Assembly (NCBI GenBank): GCA_905233765.1
Contig: CAJOCU010000007.1
Coordinates: 1-64,000 of the forward strand
Source: an uncultured Bacteroidaceae bacterium
GTDB lineage: Bacteria; Bacteroidota; Bacteroidia; Bacteroidales; Bacteroidaceae
Reading direction: 5' to 3'
DNA length: 64,000 bases
The translations under genes were made by a program, and so were the position numbers. Positions within the stretch are counted from its first letter, which is position 1; every line of letters begins with the position of its first letter. The notes below the pieces were generated by a model. It was not told the origin of the DNA. It saw only the letters and a list, made by a program, of their open reading frames with translations, and did no database searches. Below, piece after piece: positions 18,877 to 27,698 of the stretch.

Positions 18877-18877
18877 T

Positions 18878-20332
18878 ATGAAACAGTTAGATAAGAAACC
18901 GCTTACGTGGAAGGACTGGACGAAGATGCTCGTCGTCACAGGACTGTATATATGGTTCCTGGCCTGGGTCGATGCCTGGTGGGGCCTCATCATAGTGCCC
19001 TTCATCTTCGACATCTACATCACCAAGAAGATACCCTGGACGTGGTGGAAGGAGCTGGAGAACCCCGTCACGCGCACCATCATGTCGTGGGTGGATGCCA
19101 TCGTGTTCGCCCTCGTGGCCGTCTATTTCGTGAACATCTACTTCTTCCAGAACTACACCATTCCATCGTCGTCGTTGGAAAAGAGTCTGCTTGTTGGCGA
19201 CTACCTCTTCGTGTCGAAGATGGCTTACGGCCCGCGCGTGCCGCAGACACCGCTTTCGCTGCCGCTAGTGCAGCATACGCTGCCGGGCGGTGCCAAGAGC
19301 TATAGCGAGCTCATCCAATGGGACTACAAGCGTGTGTCGCCGAAGCCCGTGCAGCAGGGCGACATCGTGGTGTTCAACTACCCTTCGGGCGACACAGTGG
19401 TGTCCAATCCTGCCTATCAGGCGATGGACTTTTACGGCCTATGTATGGGTTATGGCCAGCAGATTGTAGCCCAGAACCAGACGCTTCCCGCCCTGCAATC
19501 GCTCGACCCTTACCAGCAGCGGCAAGTGCTGAATTTCTATCGTGCCGTGGGTCGTCAGTACATCCGAGAGAATGCCGTTGAATTCGGTGAAATCATGTCG
19601 CGTCCAGTGGATCGACGCGAGAACTATGTGAAGCGTTGCGTAGGTTTACCTGGCCAGACGCTCCTCATCCGCGACCGCATTATCTACCTAGATGGCCAGC
19701 CTTGCAAAGAGCCGGACAACGTGCAGTACAACTACCGCCTCCGTCTGCGCGATGGTCGCCGCGACCTGCCTGCACAGGTCTCGCACGACCTGCATTTGAG
19801 CAGCGATGACCTTGTCACGCTTCACCAAACTGGTTTTATGCCACTCACTGCCGCCTCCCGCGAAACTTTGCTGTCGATGACAGACTTGGTGGAGAGCATC
19901 GAGGTGGATACTCTGTCGCCCACAGGCGACCTATACCCTCTGAATGCTGTAACGGGTTGGACCCGCGACAACTACGGTCCCATCTGGATTCCGAAAAAGG
20001 GCGAATCCATCGCTATCACGCTGGACAATATCGCTGTTTATGAACGCCCCATCGCGGTATACGAGGGTAACAAGCTAGAGGTGCGTCCCAACGGCACAAT
20101 CCTCATTAACGATAGCGTGGCCACTTCCTACACCTTCAAGATGGATTATTATTGGATGATGGGTGACAACCGACACAAGTCGGCAGACAGCCGCTATTGG
20201 GGCTTTGTACCCGAGGATCACATCGTGGGCAAGCCCATTATCATATGGCTCTCCATCGATAAGGACCGCGGCTGGGGCGATGGCCATATCCGCTGGAACC
20301 GATTGTTCCGTTGGGTGGAAAATATGAATTAA
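18878..20332 (+). CDS. lepB: Signal peptidase I
   Basis: A 484-aa type I signal peptidase that cleaves signal peptides on the periplasmic side of the inner membrane. Two N-terminal hydrophobic stretches (about 17-46 and 68-90) precede the catalytic Ser99 in TIPSSSLEKSLLVGD; the general base is Lys252 in NYVKRCVGLPGQ, and box E is MGDNRHKSADSRYWGFV (about 428-444). It is longer than E. coli LepB because of insertions between the Ser and Lys boxes, usual for Bacteroidales. It is tightly spaced between dapB and ung. Confidence 0.94.
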   Translation: MKQLDKKPLTWKDWTKMLVVTGLYIWFLAWVDAWWGLIIVPFIFDIYITKKIPWTWWKELENPVTRTIMSWVDAIVFALVAVYFVNIYFFQNYTIPSSSLEKSLLVGDYLFVSKMAYGPRVPQTPLSLPLVQHTLPGGAKSYSELIQWDYKRVSPKPVQQGDIVVFNYPSGDTVVSNPAYQAMDFYGLCMGYGQQIVAQNQTLPALQSLDPYQQRQVLNFYRAVGRQYIRENAVEFGEIMSRPVDRRENYVKRCVGLPGQTLLIRDRIIYLDGQPCKEPDNVQYNYRLRLRDGRRDLPAQVSHDLHLSSDDLVTLHQTGFMPLTAASRETLLSMTDLVESIEVDTLSPTGDLYPLNAVTGWTRDNYGPIWIPKKGESIAITLDNIAVYERPIAVYEGNKLEVRPNGTILINDSVATSYTFKMDYYWMMGDNRHKSADSRYWGFVPEDHIVGKPIIIWLSIDKDRGWGDGHIRWNRLFRWVENMN

Positions 20333-20335
20333 AAG

Positions 20336-20995
20336 ATGGTAAAGATTGAAGAATCGTGGGGTAAGGTGTTGGCTGCAGAGTTTGAGCAGTCCTACTTCCA
20401 GCAACTGGTGGCGTTCGTGCGACAGGAATACGCCGCAGGGCCCTGCTATCCCCCAGGCTCCAAGATCTTCAACGCCTTCAACAGCACACCCTTCGACCGC
20501 GTCAAGGTCGTCATCCTCGGCCAAGACCCCTATCATGAGCCCGGACAGGCCATGGGTCTCTCCTTCTCGGTGCCCGATGGTGTACAGCTACCGCCGTCGC
20601 TGCGCAATATCTATGCCGAGATACAGCAGGAGCTTGGCATGCAACCGCCCATCTCGGGTGACCTGACGCGCTGGGCGCAGCAGGGTGTGTTACTCCTAAA
20701 CGCCACGCTTACTGTTCGTCGCGGACAGGCCGGATCGCATCAGGGACATGGTTGGGAGACGTTTACCGATGCCGCCATCCGCACATTGGCACAGCAACGC
20801 GACCACCTCGTCTTCCTCCTTTGGGGCTCCTATGCCGCCCAAAAAGTCCAATTCATCGATCCAAAACGCCACCTCGTGCTCCGTAGCGCCCATCCTTCGC
20901 CTCTCTCTGCCTATCGCGGATTCTTCGGCAACCACCACTTCCAACTCTGCAACGACTACCTCATCCAAAATGGACAAAGTCCCATTATCTGGTAA
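20336..20995 (+). CDS. ung: Uracil-DNA glycosylase
   Basis: A 219-aa family 1 UDG that removes uracil from DNA to begin base excision repair. The water-activating loop GQDPYHEPGQAMG has Asp64 and the leucine loop HPSPLSAYRGFFG has His186, both at positions matching E. coli Ung. It starts 3 bp after lepB, so the two are co-transcribed. Confidence 0.97.
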   Translation: MVKIEESWGKVLAAEFEQSYFQQLVAFVRQEYAAGPCYPPGSKIFNAFNSTPFDRVKVVILGQDPYHEPGQAMGLSFSVPDGVQLPPSLRNIYAEIQQELGMQPPISGDLTRWAQQGVLLLNATLTVRRGQAGSHQGHGWETFTDAAIRTLAQQRDHLVFLLWGSYAAQKVQFIDPKRHLVLRSAHPSPLSAYRGFFGNHHFQLCNDYLIQNGQSPIIW

Positions 20996-20997
20996 GT

Positions 20998-21021
20998 GTT
21001 TAAGGAGTTTAAGAGTTTAAG
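20998..21021 (+). repeat. GTTTAAG pre-start repeats of the DUF3109 gene
   Basis: GTTTAAG occurs at 20998-21004, 21007-21013 and 21015-21021, filling the ung-DUF3109 spacer up to 6 bp before the ATG. One of several locus-specific A/T-rich repeat tracts directly before start codons in this window. Confidence 0.65.
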
Positions 21022-21027
21022 AGGTAT

Positions 21028-21651
21028 ATGAACCAGATTCCCATTCTTGAAGTTGGCGGTGTGCTCATCAGCACACAGATCCTGACCGAACGTTTCTGCT
21101 GCGACCTCGATGCCTGCGGCGGGGCCTGTTGTGTGGAAGGTGATGCAGGTGCACCCGTCACCCTCGATGAAGTTGGCGAGATTGAAACTTCGTTAGATGC
21201 CGCGTGGCCACTGATGTCTGCCACGGCGCAGAGTGTCGTGGAGAAACAGGGTATCGCCTACACCGATGTCGAAGGCGAACTCGTCACGAGCATCGTCAAC
21301 GGGAAGGATTGTGTCTTCACCTACTACAACGAGGCTCCACATGAAATCACGGAACTTCCCAAAGGATGCTGCCTCTGCGCTCTTGAAGCCGCGTGCCGTG
21401 CCGGTAAGAGCCGTTTCATGAAGCCCATCTCGTGTGCCCTCTACCCTATCCGTGAGAAGCGTTTTGGCGGTGGTCTCGTTGGCTTGAACTACCATCGCTG
21501 GGCGATCTGCGAAGGTGCCCTGAAGAAAGGCCGTAAGTTAGATATCCCCCTCTACCGCTTCCTTCGCGAGCCCCTCATCCGTCGTTTTGGCAAGAACTGG
21601 TACGCCGAGCTCTGTGAGGTGGCTGCGCTGATTGAATCCAGGGATTCTTAG
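21028..21651 (+). CDS. DUF3109 family cysteine-rich protein
   Basis: A 207-aa cytosolic protein with an N-terminal cysteine cluster (FCCDLDACGGACCVEGDAGAP, about residues 23-43) and further cysteines at GCCLCALEAAC and SCALYPIRE. The pattern fits DUF3109, a family proposed to bind metal, perhaps an Fe-S cluster or zinc, but of unknown function. It is the last gene after dapB-lepB-ung. Its stop overlaps the convergent DUF3108 stop by 4 nt. Confidence 0.85.
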   Translation: MNQIPILEVGGVLISTQILTERFCCDLDACGGACCVEGDAGAPVTLDEVGEIETSLDAAWPLMSATAQSVVEKQGIAYTDVEGELVTSIVNGKDCVFTYYNEAPHEITELPKGCCLCALEAACRAGKSRFMKPISCALYPIREKRFGGGLVGLNYHRWAICEGALKKGRKLDIPLYRFLREPLIRRFGKNWYAELCEVAALIESRDS

Positions 21652-22547
21652 TTCTTTGTTTTTTTCTTTACAATCGAAGACTGCGGATTACGTAGTGTCG
21701 TAGCGCCCGAGAGGAAGGCTTTGGCTGTTCCGAAACGAAGATACATATCCAGACGAACAGGGACATGGTTGGCATCGTCGGTGATATAGAAGGTAATGAC
21801 CTCACGCTCTTTATTGTTATCGTCATACCACACAGATGAAAAAACGAGGCATCGATATGTGATGCCCGTCTGATCCATTTTAAAATTCTTTTTTCCACGA
21901 AAGACGAGCGTCTCATCAGAGACGCGGTCCCCATCGGCCATTTTGAAGCGAATTTTCTGTCCTTCATGATAAAGAGTGGGATCGAAGGATCGTGCGCGGA
22001 TCAACATGCTCAACATGTCTGTGACGCAGTCGTTGACAGTACGTTCGTACCTACGCACTTCACCCGCAGGGTTTGTGTATTGCTGGCGAAGCTGGACACA
22101 GCCATCGCCGGGATAGCTGTACCAGACTTCATCGATGTAATAGCGTTTACCTTCCCGTGCCCCCTTTCGGTAGAACAGTGGTTCTAGTCTGGGGGTAAGG
22201 TAACTGACGATTGTATCGCGCATAATAAAAAAGCGGTCCGTGCGCTTATTGCCTCGAGTTAGCAAGTAGGCGCGATAGATGTCTTGTCCATTATATCGTG
22301 CGGCATCAATGCGTAAGTTGGCCGTTCCAGCTTTGAGCCAAATGAATTTCCAGTTAAAATAGAGTTGGTAGTCAAGATTCTCGCCAGGTAAGAATGCCGT
22401 ATTTTCAAGCGGACACTGGGCAGAAGCGGAGGGAATGGGAAATGGAATACATAATAGGAAAAAGAAAATAGAAGATATGTGCTTCAAGCCCGCACCATGT
22501 CTGATGTGTTTGGCTATGAACGCCAAGATGCTGTGAGTGAAGTCCAT
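21648..22547 (-). CDS. DUF3108 periplasmic/outer-membrane-associated protein
   Basis: A 299-aa exported protein. A long N-region is followed by a hydrophobic core and a signal peptidase site near ASAQC (about residue 44). The body begins FLPGENLDYQLYFNWKFIWLKAG, the DUF3108 signature, and continues beta-rich to the end. The family is widespread in Gram-negative bacteria and its function is unknown. It follows the Ig-like lipoprotein gene by 51 bp, likely one transcript. Confidence 0.82.
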   Translation of the reverse strand: MDFTHSILAFIAKHIRHGAGLKHISSIFFFLLCIPFPIPSASAQCPLENTAFLPGENLDYQLYFNWKFIWLKAGTANLRIDAARYNGQDIYRAYLLTRGNKRTDRFFIMRDTIVSYLTPRLEPLFYRKGAREGKRYYIDEVWYSYPGDGCVQLRQQYTNPAGEVRRYERTVNDCVTDMLSMLIRARSFDPTLYHEGQKIRFKMADGDRVSDETLVFRGKKNFKMDQTGITYRCLVFSSVWYDDNNKEREVITFYITDDANHVPVRLDMYLRFGTAKAFLSGATTLRNPQSSIVKKKTKN

Positions 22548-22598
22548 GTTATATTTTATATTTTGTGTTTTATTTTTCGTATTTATACTGAAACCTCC

Positions 22599-24536
22599 TT
22601 ACTTCCCTTTCGACGCAGCCCGTTCCTGGTTGCGCTGTTTGATCTGTTTTTCCTTGTCGGGTTTCTGTTTCGTGATTTTGGTCGGTTTCTGACGCATAAG
22701 GGGGATACTGCGTGGGCTCCAGTCCTGGTTGAGTTCCCAAAGCGCTTTTACGTTAAGCGGCTGTGGGAAGTAGAAAGTCTCTTCAGGTGGGATACCTGCA
22801 TCATAGTCGCCAGTTGTCCAAATTCCATCACCATTGGCATCGATAAAGCAACGGAGGTAATAGGTTCCAGGCCTCACATAATAGAATTCCGCACGTCCAT
22901 CGTTATTGGCTCGTTCAGTGGCGACAGGTTTATCGCTCCCGTTCAACAGCTGCACGATGACGGCCGTGTCAGGCAGTATGACATGGACGAACAGAGTGCC
23001 AAACTCCTCTTCACGTCGGACCCGTATATCCTGTTTGAAAGGCTTATTAATATGTCCCAAAGCGCTCGTCACACTCGCGCTGTCGATTTCCAGTCGATAC
23101 TGGGAGCCGGGCTCCCAATCGGCAATGATTCGGTACTGTCGTGGGTTTCCCTCGATGGGCGTAAAGTCGAAAGGTTCAGGCTCCCAGAGACTATCGACTT
23201 TCAGTTGCAGACGCAGCACGGTGTTATCCGGCAATGAAGTTGGTTCAGAGAAGGTGAGAATAGGTATTTGGTTGGGCGCTATTCCTCCTGCGGGCTTCAG
23301 GTCGGCCGTCAGGAATGTGGTGAGGTAAGGGTTGTCCTCTGGTGGCAGGTTAGGATATTTTTTTCGTTTTTTCTTCTGTTCCGTCTCCCATTCCTCGGTC
23401 TTCTTAGCAATGTCCTTGAGTTGTTTGGCACGTGTGGTTTTGGGAACGAGGTCTAGGGGTTCGGTGTGCCATACCAATTGCCCCAAAGTGTCGGTCTCTT
23501 GGAAAGAATAATTGAAAGAGAGGGTATCTGCGTATGAGAGGAGGGTGTCCGGAATCCAATAAGTGATGGTGTCAGACTTCTCTGAGCGTTCAAGAATAAA
23601 GTCTCCGTTTCCTTCGAAGTTGAGGCCTTGGATGATGGGCAACGAGTCGGAAGGCGCCGTAAAGAATACGGTAAACTTCTCAGGGACATCGCGCTGTGTC
23701 TTTAAGAGGTGACGTTCCTGCCCTTCCTCCATGAAGGCGCGCAAGACAATATCATCAGGGAAGAAATGGGTGTATCGAACGGGATGAATGCTATCGTAGT
23801 GTGTGGAATCACGCCAGATGGTGTCGAGTCGGAAATCCTGCCGGCAGAACACCTTGAAGATGGCCGTGTCGGAGGCGAGTCGCTCATTCTTCTGTGAGAA
23901 GGTGAAATTTCCATCCATATCTTGCAGTGCAAAGGCACGGTACTGAAGATTGGGGGCTACGCCTTTGATGACAAATCGTCCGCTGCCGTTGGTACGACTC
24001 ACGCGGTCGAATGGGCGAGTACGGAACACACTGTCATGTAAAGCACTGTCCTGGCCCAAGGCATAGAGTCCCACGAGGACACCCTTGATAGGCTCGAGGT
24101 TCTCGGCATTCAAGACATAACCAGACACTTCCATTGTGTCAATAACCGGTCCCGTAGAAAACGAGAACGTGTAGTTACCCATTGGATTTCCCTCGTTGTT
24201 ATCCACGATGGCATCGGCGAAATCAATGGTATAGGTTGTGTTTGGCTGCAGGCTGTCGAAGAGTTCGATGCGCACATGTTTGCCCACAGCACGCACGCTT
24301 GGCATCTCCACTTGTGGTGGAGAGACGACGACCTTCTCGCTTGCATTTTCGATCTTAATGTACTCATTAAACCGGATGTTGATCTTTTTACGATTGGCGT
24401 TGACGGCCTGGTTTTCAGGCATACTAGTAAGAACCCTCGGCGGTGTTTCGTCGTAGGGTCCTCCGTCCGGTGAACCGATATTGGCACATGCGATCACAAG
24501 TAGGACGACTATGCAGAGGAAGAAGAGTTTGCGCAT
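22599..24536 (-). CDS. Ig-like-domain outer-membrane lipoprotein
   Basis: A protein of about 645 aa from the ATG at 24536 (MRKLFFLCIVVLLVIAC), a textbook lipoprotein signal with Cys17. The first domain (about 30-130; TPPRVLTSMPENQAVNANRK then FSFSTGP) is the bacterial Ig-like Big_5 type, followed by a carboxypeptidase-regulatory-like beta domain (SGYVLNAENLEPIKGVLVGL) and further beta-rich regions. Many Bacteroidota genomes carry one such protein; the role is unknown, presumably structural in the envelope. It heads the operon with DUF3108. Confidence 0.82.
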   Translation of the reverse strand: MRKLFFLCIVVLLVIACANIGSPDGGPYDETPPRVLTSMPENQAVNANRKKINIRFNEYIKIENASEKVVVSPPQVEMPSVRAVGKHVRIELFDSLQPNTTYTIDFADAIVDNNEGNPMGNYTFSFSTGPVIDTMEVSGYVLNAENLEPIKGVLVGLYALGQDSALHDSVFRTRPFDRVSRTNGSGRFVIKGVAPNLQYRAFALQDMDGNFTFSQKNERLASDTAIFKVFCRQDFRLDTIWRDSTHYDSIHPVRYTHFFPDDIVLRAFMEEGQERHLLKTQRDVPEKFTVFFTAPSDSLPIIQGLNFEGNGDFILERSEKSDTITYWIPDTLLSYADTLSFNYSFQETDTLGQLVWHTEPLDLVPKTTRAKQLKDIAKKTEEWETEQKKKRKKYPNLPPEDNPYLTTFLTADLKPAGGIAPNQIPILTFSEPTSLPDNTVLRLQLKVDSLWEPEPFDFTPIEGNPRQYRIIADWEPGSQYRLEIDSASVTSALGHINKPFKQDIRVRREEEFGTLFVHVILPDTAVIVQLLNGSDKPVATERANNDGRAEFYYVRPGTYYLRCFIDANGDGIWTTGDYDAGIPPEETFYFPQPLNVKALWELNQDWSPRSIPLMRQKPTKITKQKPDKEKQIKQRNQERAASKGK

Positions 24537-24545
24537 TTTGTTGGT

Positions 24546-24577
24546 GCAAAAGTATGGATTCTTTATCGAATACACAA
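24546..24577 (-). promoter_or_regulatory. Promoter of the Ig-like lipoprotein gene
   Basis: TTG (24575-24577) and TACTTTTGC (24546-24554) on the minus strand are 20 bp apart. The -7 box ends only 9 bp before the ATG at 24536, so the mRNA would have almost no leader. Confidence 0.65.
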
Positions 24578-24649
24578 GAAAAACGGCTCTCAAACTCAAA
24601 AAAACATGGAAATCTTGGAAGAGGGCACACGATTATGTAAAGTTTTCAC

Positions 24650-24658
24650 TACCTTTGC
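24650..24658 (+). promoter_or_regulatory. -7 box of ychF
   Basis: TACCTTTGC lies 28 bp before the ychF ATG, in the divergent region shared with the lipoprotein gene. No clear -33 partner. Confidence 0.6.
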
Positions 24659-24685
24659 GGCCGAAATCTTAACAAATACGTATTT

Positions 24686-25789
24686 ATGGCTTTAAAAGCA
24701 GGTATCGTAGGCCTCCCCAATGTGGGAAAATCTACGCTCTTCAATTGTTTATCCAGCGCGAAGGCTCAGGCTGCCAATTTCCCCTTCTGCACAATCGACG
24801 CGCAGATGGGACAGATTACAGTTCCTGACGAGCGTTTAGGGAAACTGGCAGAGTTGGTTCACCCCGGGCGCATCGTCCCTGCCACCTGCGAGATTGTAGA
24901 TATCGCCGGTTTGGTAAAAGGCGCCTCGAAGGGTGAAGGCCTGGGCAACCAGTTCCTCGGCAACATCCGCGAGTGCGACGCCATCATCCACGTGCTTCGT
25001 TGCTTCGATGACCCGAACATCGTACATGTCGATGGCAGCGTAGATCCTGTCCGCGACAAAGAGATCATTGATACCGAACTGCAGTTGAAGGACCTCGAGA
25101 CCATCGAGAGCCGAATGCAGCGCGTGGAGAAGCAGGCGCGCGTGGGCGGCGACAAGCAGGCGAAGATAGAACTGGGCGTGCTCGAAGCCTACAAGGCGGC
25201 ACTGGTCGAGGGTCGCAGTGCCCGCACCGTGACCTTCGAGACCGAGGACGAGCTGACGGCCGCCAAGAACCTCTTCCTGCTCACGACGAAGCCTGTACTC
25301 TACGTGTGCAACGTCGATGACGCAGCCGCCGCTGAAGGCAACGCTTATGTCGATGCCGTCCGCAAGGCCATCGCCGACGAGGACGCTGCCCTGCTCATCA
25401 TCAGTGCCCAGACCGAGGCTGACATCGCCGAACTGGAGAGCTACGAGGAGAAGCAGATGTTCCTGGAGGACATGGGACTCAGCGAGAGCGGCTGCGACCG
25501 CCTCATCAAGGCAATCTACTCGCTGCTGGGGCTGCAGACCTTCATCACCGCCGGCGAGATGGAGGTGAAGGCCTGGACGTTCCATCGTGGCTGGAAGGCA
25601 CCGCAGTGCGCCGGTGTCATCCATACCGATTTCGAGAAAGGCTTCATCCGCGCCGAGGTCATCAAGTACGACGACTACATCCGCTACGGCTCCGAGGCTG
25701 CTGTCCGCGAGGCCGGAAGGATGGGTGTCGAGGGCAAGGATTATGTCGTACAGGATGGCGACATCATGCATTTCAGATTTAACGTTTAA
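24686..25789 (+). CDS. ychF: Redox-regulated ATPase YchF
   Basis: A 367-aa Obg-family P-loop protein that binds the ribosome and hydrolyses ATP rather than GTP. Seen: P-loop [15 protein letters not shown] (residues about 7-21), [20 protein letters not shown] (switch/G3), a coiled-coil insert and the C-terminal TGS domain ending [10 protein letters not shown]. Length is normal. lgt follows 6 bp later. Confidence 0.96.
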   Translation: MALKAGIVGLPNVGKSTLFNCLSSAKAQAANFPFCTIDAQMGQITVPDERLGKLAELVHPGRIVPATCEIVDIAGLVKGASKGEGLGNQFLGNIRECDAIIHVLRCFDDPNIVHVDGSVDPVRDKEIIDTELQLKDLETIESRMQRVEKQARVGGDKQAKIELGVLEAYKAALVEGRSARTVTFETEDELTAAKNLFLLTTKPVLYVCNVDDAAAAEGNAYVDAVRKAIADEDAALLIISAQTEADIAELESYEEKQMFLEDMGLSESGCDRLIKAIYSLLGLQTFITAGEMEVKAWTFHRGWKAPQCAGVIHTDFEKGFIRAEVIKYDDYIRYGSEAAVREAGRMGVEGKDYVVQDGDIMHFRFNV

Positions 25790-25795
25790 AAAGAT

Positions 25796-26629
25796 ATGGG
25801 TAGTTTATTCATTCACTGGGACCCCGATGTGATGGCGTTCACCATCGGCACTTTTGGTGTCCGCTGGTACTCGCTGTGCTGGGGCATCGGACTGCTGGCG
25901 GTCTTCTTGCTGGAGCAAAAGATCTTCAAGGAGCAGAAGATTCCCGACGAGAAATTTGAACCGCTGTTCATCTATTCTTTCCTGGGCATCCTCATCGGTG
26001 CGCGCCTGGGACACTGCCTGTTCTATGAACCGGATTACTTCCTATCCTCGCCCACCCACATGCTCGAGATGATTATTCCGGCCAAGTTGGGTGCCGACGG
26101 CTCCTGGCACTACACAGGCTACACGGGACTGGCTTCGCACGGCGGCACCATCGCCTTCATTTTCTCCCTGTGGCTCTATTCACGAAGGATGAAGATACCC
26201 TTCCTCACCGTTTGGGATAACATCGGCATCGTGACACCTTTGTGCGCAGCTGCCATCCGCATGGGTAACCTCATGAACTCGGAAATTATCGGCAAACCCA
26301 CCGATGTGCCCTGGGCCTTCATCTTCGAGCAGGTGGATCAAGTTCCACGCCATCCGGGTCAGCTATACGAGGCGTTGGCCTACTTCGTGTTCTTCCTCGT
26401 GGGTTGGTGGATCTATCGCCGCCGTCCCGAGCGCGTCGGAACGGGCTACTTCTTCGGTTTGTGCATCTTCCTGATTTTCACCTTCCGCTTTTTCATCGAG
26501 TACACGAAGGAAGTTCAGGTATCATTCGAGAACGGCATGATTTTCAATATGGGCCAGCTACTCTCTGTCCCCTTCATCCTCGTTGGAGGCTACTGGGTAT
26601 GGCGTGGAAGCAGAGGTGTGAAAGAGTGA
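25796..26629 (+). CDS. lgt: Prolipoprotein diacylglyceryl transferase
   Basis: A 277-aa inner-membrane enzyme that transfers diacylglycerol to the lipobox cysteine of prolipoproteins, the first step for the lipoproteins in this window. Conserved motifs are GARLGHCLFYEPDYF, GLASHGGTIAF, RMGNLMNSEIIGKPTD and RHPGQLYE. Seven hydrophobic segments are visible. It sits between ychF and a porin gene. Confidence 0.95.
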   Translation: MGSLFIHWDPDVMAFTIGTFGVRWYSLCWGIGLLAVFLLEQKIFKEQKIPDEKFEPLFIYSFLGILIGARLGHCLFYEPDYFLSSPTHMLEMIIPAKLGADGSWHYTGYTGLASHGGTIAFIFSLWLYSRRMKIPFLTVWDNIGIVTPLCAAAIRMGNLMNSEIIGKPTDVPWAFIFEQVDQVPRHPGQLYEALAYFVFFLVGWWIYRRRPERVGTGYFFGLCIFLIFTFRFFIEYTKEVQVSFENGMIFNMGQLLSVPFILVGGYWVWRGSRGVKE

Positions 26630-26641
26630 AAAATTAAACCA

Positions 26642-27661
26642 TTGAACAAGACACCTATTATAATATGCATCGCCCTGTTGACCGTACTACCGCTGTCAGC
26701 ACAGTCGGTGGGTGAACAGCTGAAGCAGAACACCACCTTCGGCGGCTACGTCATCAGCAAGATCAACGCCACTACGCAAGAGGATGCCAATGTAAAATTC
26801 GATTTGGGCATCCGCATGGCCCGCGTTTATGTCGATACCAAGGTTGGCGACTTCGCCATGAAACTACAGATGCACCTCTCCGGCAGCCCTCTGAGCAAGA
26901 ACGAGAACTCCGTTCATCTGGTGGATGCATGGGTGGAATGGCAGCATTGGAAAGAGATGCGCGTGAAGTTCGGCCAGTTCAAGCGCTGCTTCACCTTCGA
27001 GAACCCCATGCACCCCTGGCTCCTCGGCCAAGGCAACTACAGCCAACTCACCTTACGTATGGCAGGATTCAGCGACCGCACCGGCGAGCATTCGTCCAAC
27101 GGCCGTGACATAGGTTTGCAGTTGCAGGGCGACCTCTTCCCTTCGACGAGCGACGGCCATCGCTGGCTGCACTACCAGGCTGCTGTCTATACGGGCCAGG
27201 GTATCAACCATGCCGAGAAGGACACCAAGAAAGACTTCATCGGTGGCTTGTGGCTCGCACCCATCAAGGAACTGCAGATAGGTACTTTTGGATGGTGGGG
27301 TAACTTTGTCCGCGACGACGGCACCTCGGTAGATCGCCGTCGCTACAGCTTTGGCATCAACTACACAGGCGACTGGAGCGCCCGCGCCGAATACGCCGTG
27401 GATCAGGCGGCAGGCAAGGCCGACGCTTGGTATGCCATCGTGGGCACGCCCTCATGGCATCGCGCTCGTCTCTTCGTACACTACGACGTCTATCGTGAAG
27501 GGCGTTCATGGGACAACGCCCACAGCATCTATGGTCTCTCCGCACAGTACCATTTCCACCCCAACCTGATGGTGCAAGCCAACTATGGCTTCCATCTCCA
27601 TAAGGGAGCAACCGACGAGCTCTACCACATGGTGGATCTGCAATGTTATTGGCGCTTCTGA
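26642..27661 (+). CDS. Outer-membrane porin (porin O/P-like)
   Basis: A 339-aa exported beta-barrel with signal peptide NKTPIIICIALLTVLPLSAQ. The start must be TTG at 26642: no in-frame ATG or GTG precedes the signal peptide and an upstream stop is close. Alternating beta strands with terminal aromatics and a final YWRF (C-terminal Phe) are typical of barrels; the region KFGQFKRCFTFENPMHPW resembles phosphate-selective porins. Substrate unknown. Confidence 0.8.
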   Translation: MNKTPIIICIALLTVLPLSAQSVGEQLKQNTTFGGYVISKINATTQEDANVKFDLGIRMARVYVDTKVGDFAMKLQMHLSGSPLSKNENSVHLVDAWVEWQHWKEMRVKFGQFKRCFTFENPMHPWLLGQGNYSQLTLRMAGFSDRTGEHSSNGRDIGLQLQGDLFPSTSDGHRWLHYQAAVYTGQGINHAEKDTKKDFIGGLWLAPIKELQIGTFGWWGNFVRDDGTSVDRRRYSFGINYTGDWSARAEYAVDQAAGKADAWYAIVGTPSWHRARLFVHYDVYREGRSWDNAHSIYGLSAQYHFHPNLMVQANYGFHLHKGATDELYHMVDLQCYWRF

Positions 27662-27665
27662 CCCC

Positions 27666-27687
27666 ATTAACAGATTAACCCATTAAC
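27666..27687 (+). repeat. ATTAAC pre-start repeats of rpoN
   Basis: ATTAAC at 27666, 27674 and 27682, exactly 8 bp apart, directly after the porin stop and 12 bp before the rpoN GTG. Part of the window-wide class of pre-start repeat tracts. Confidence 0.6.
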
Positions 27688-27698
27688 GTTTTTCTGAC

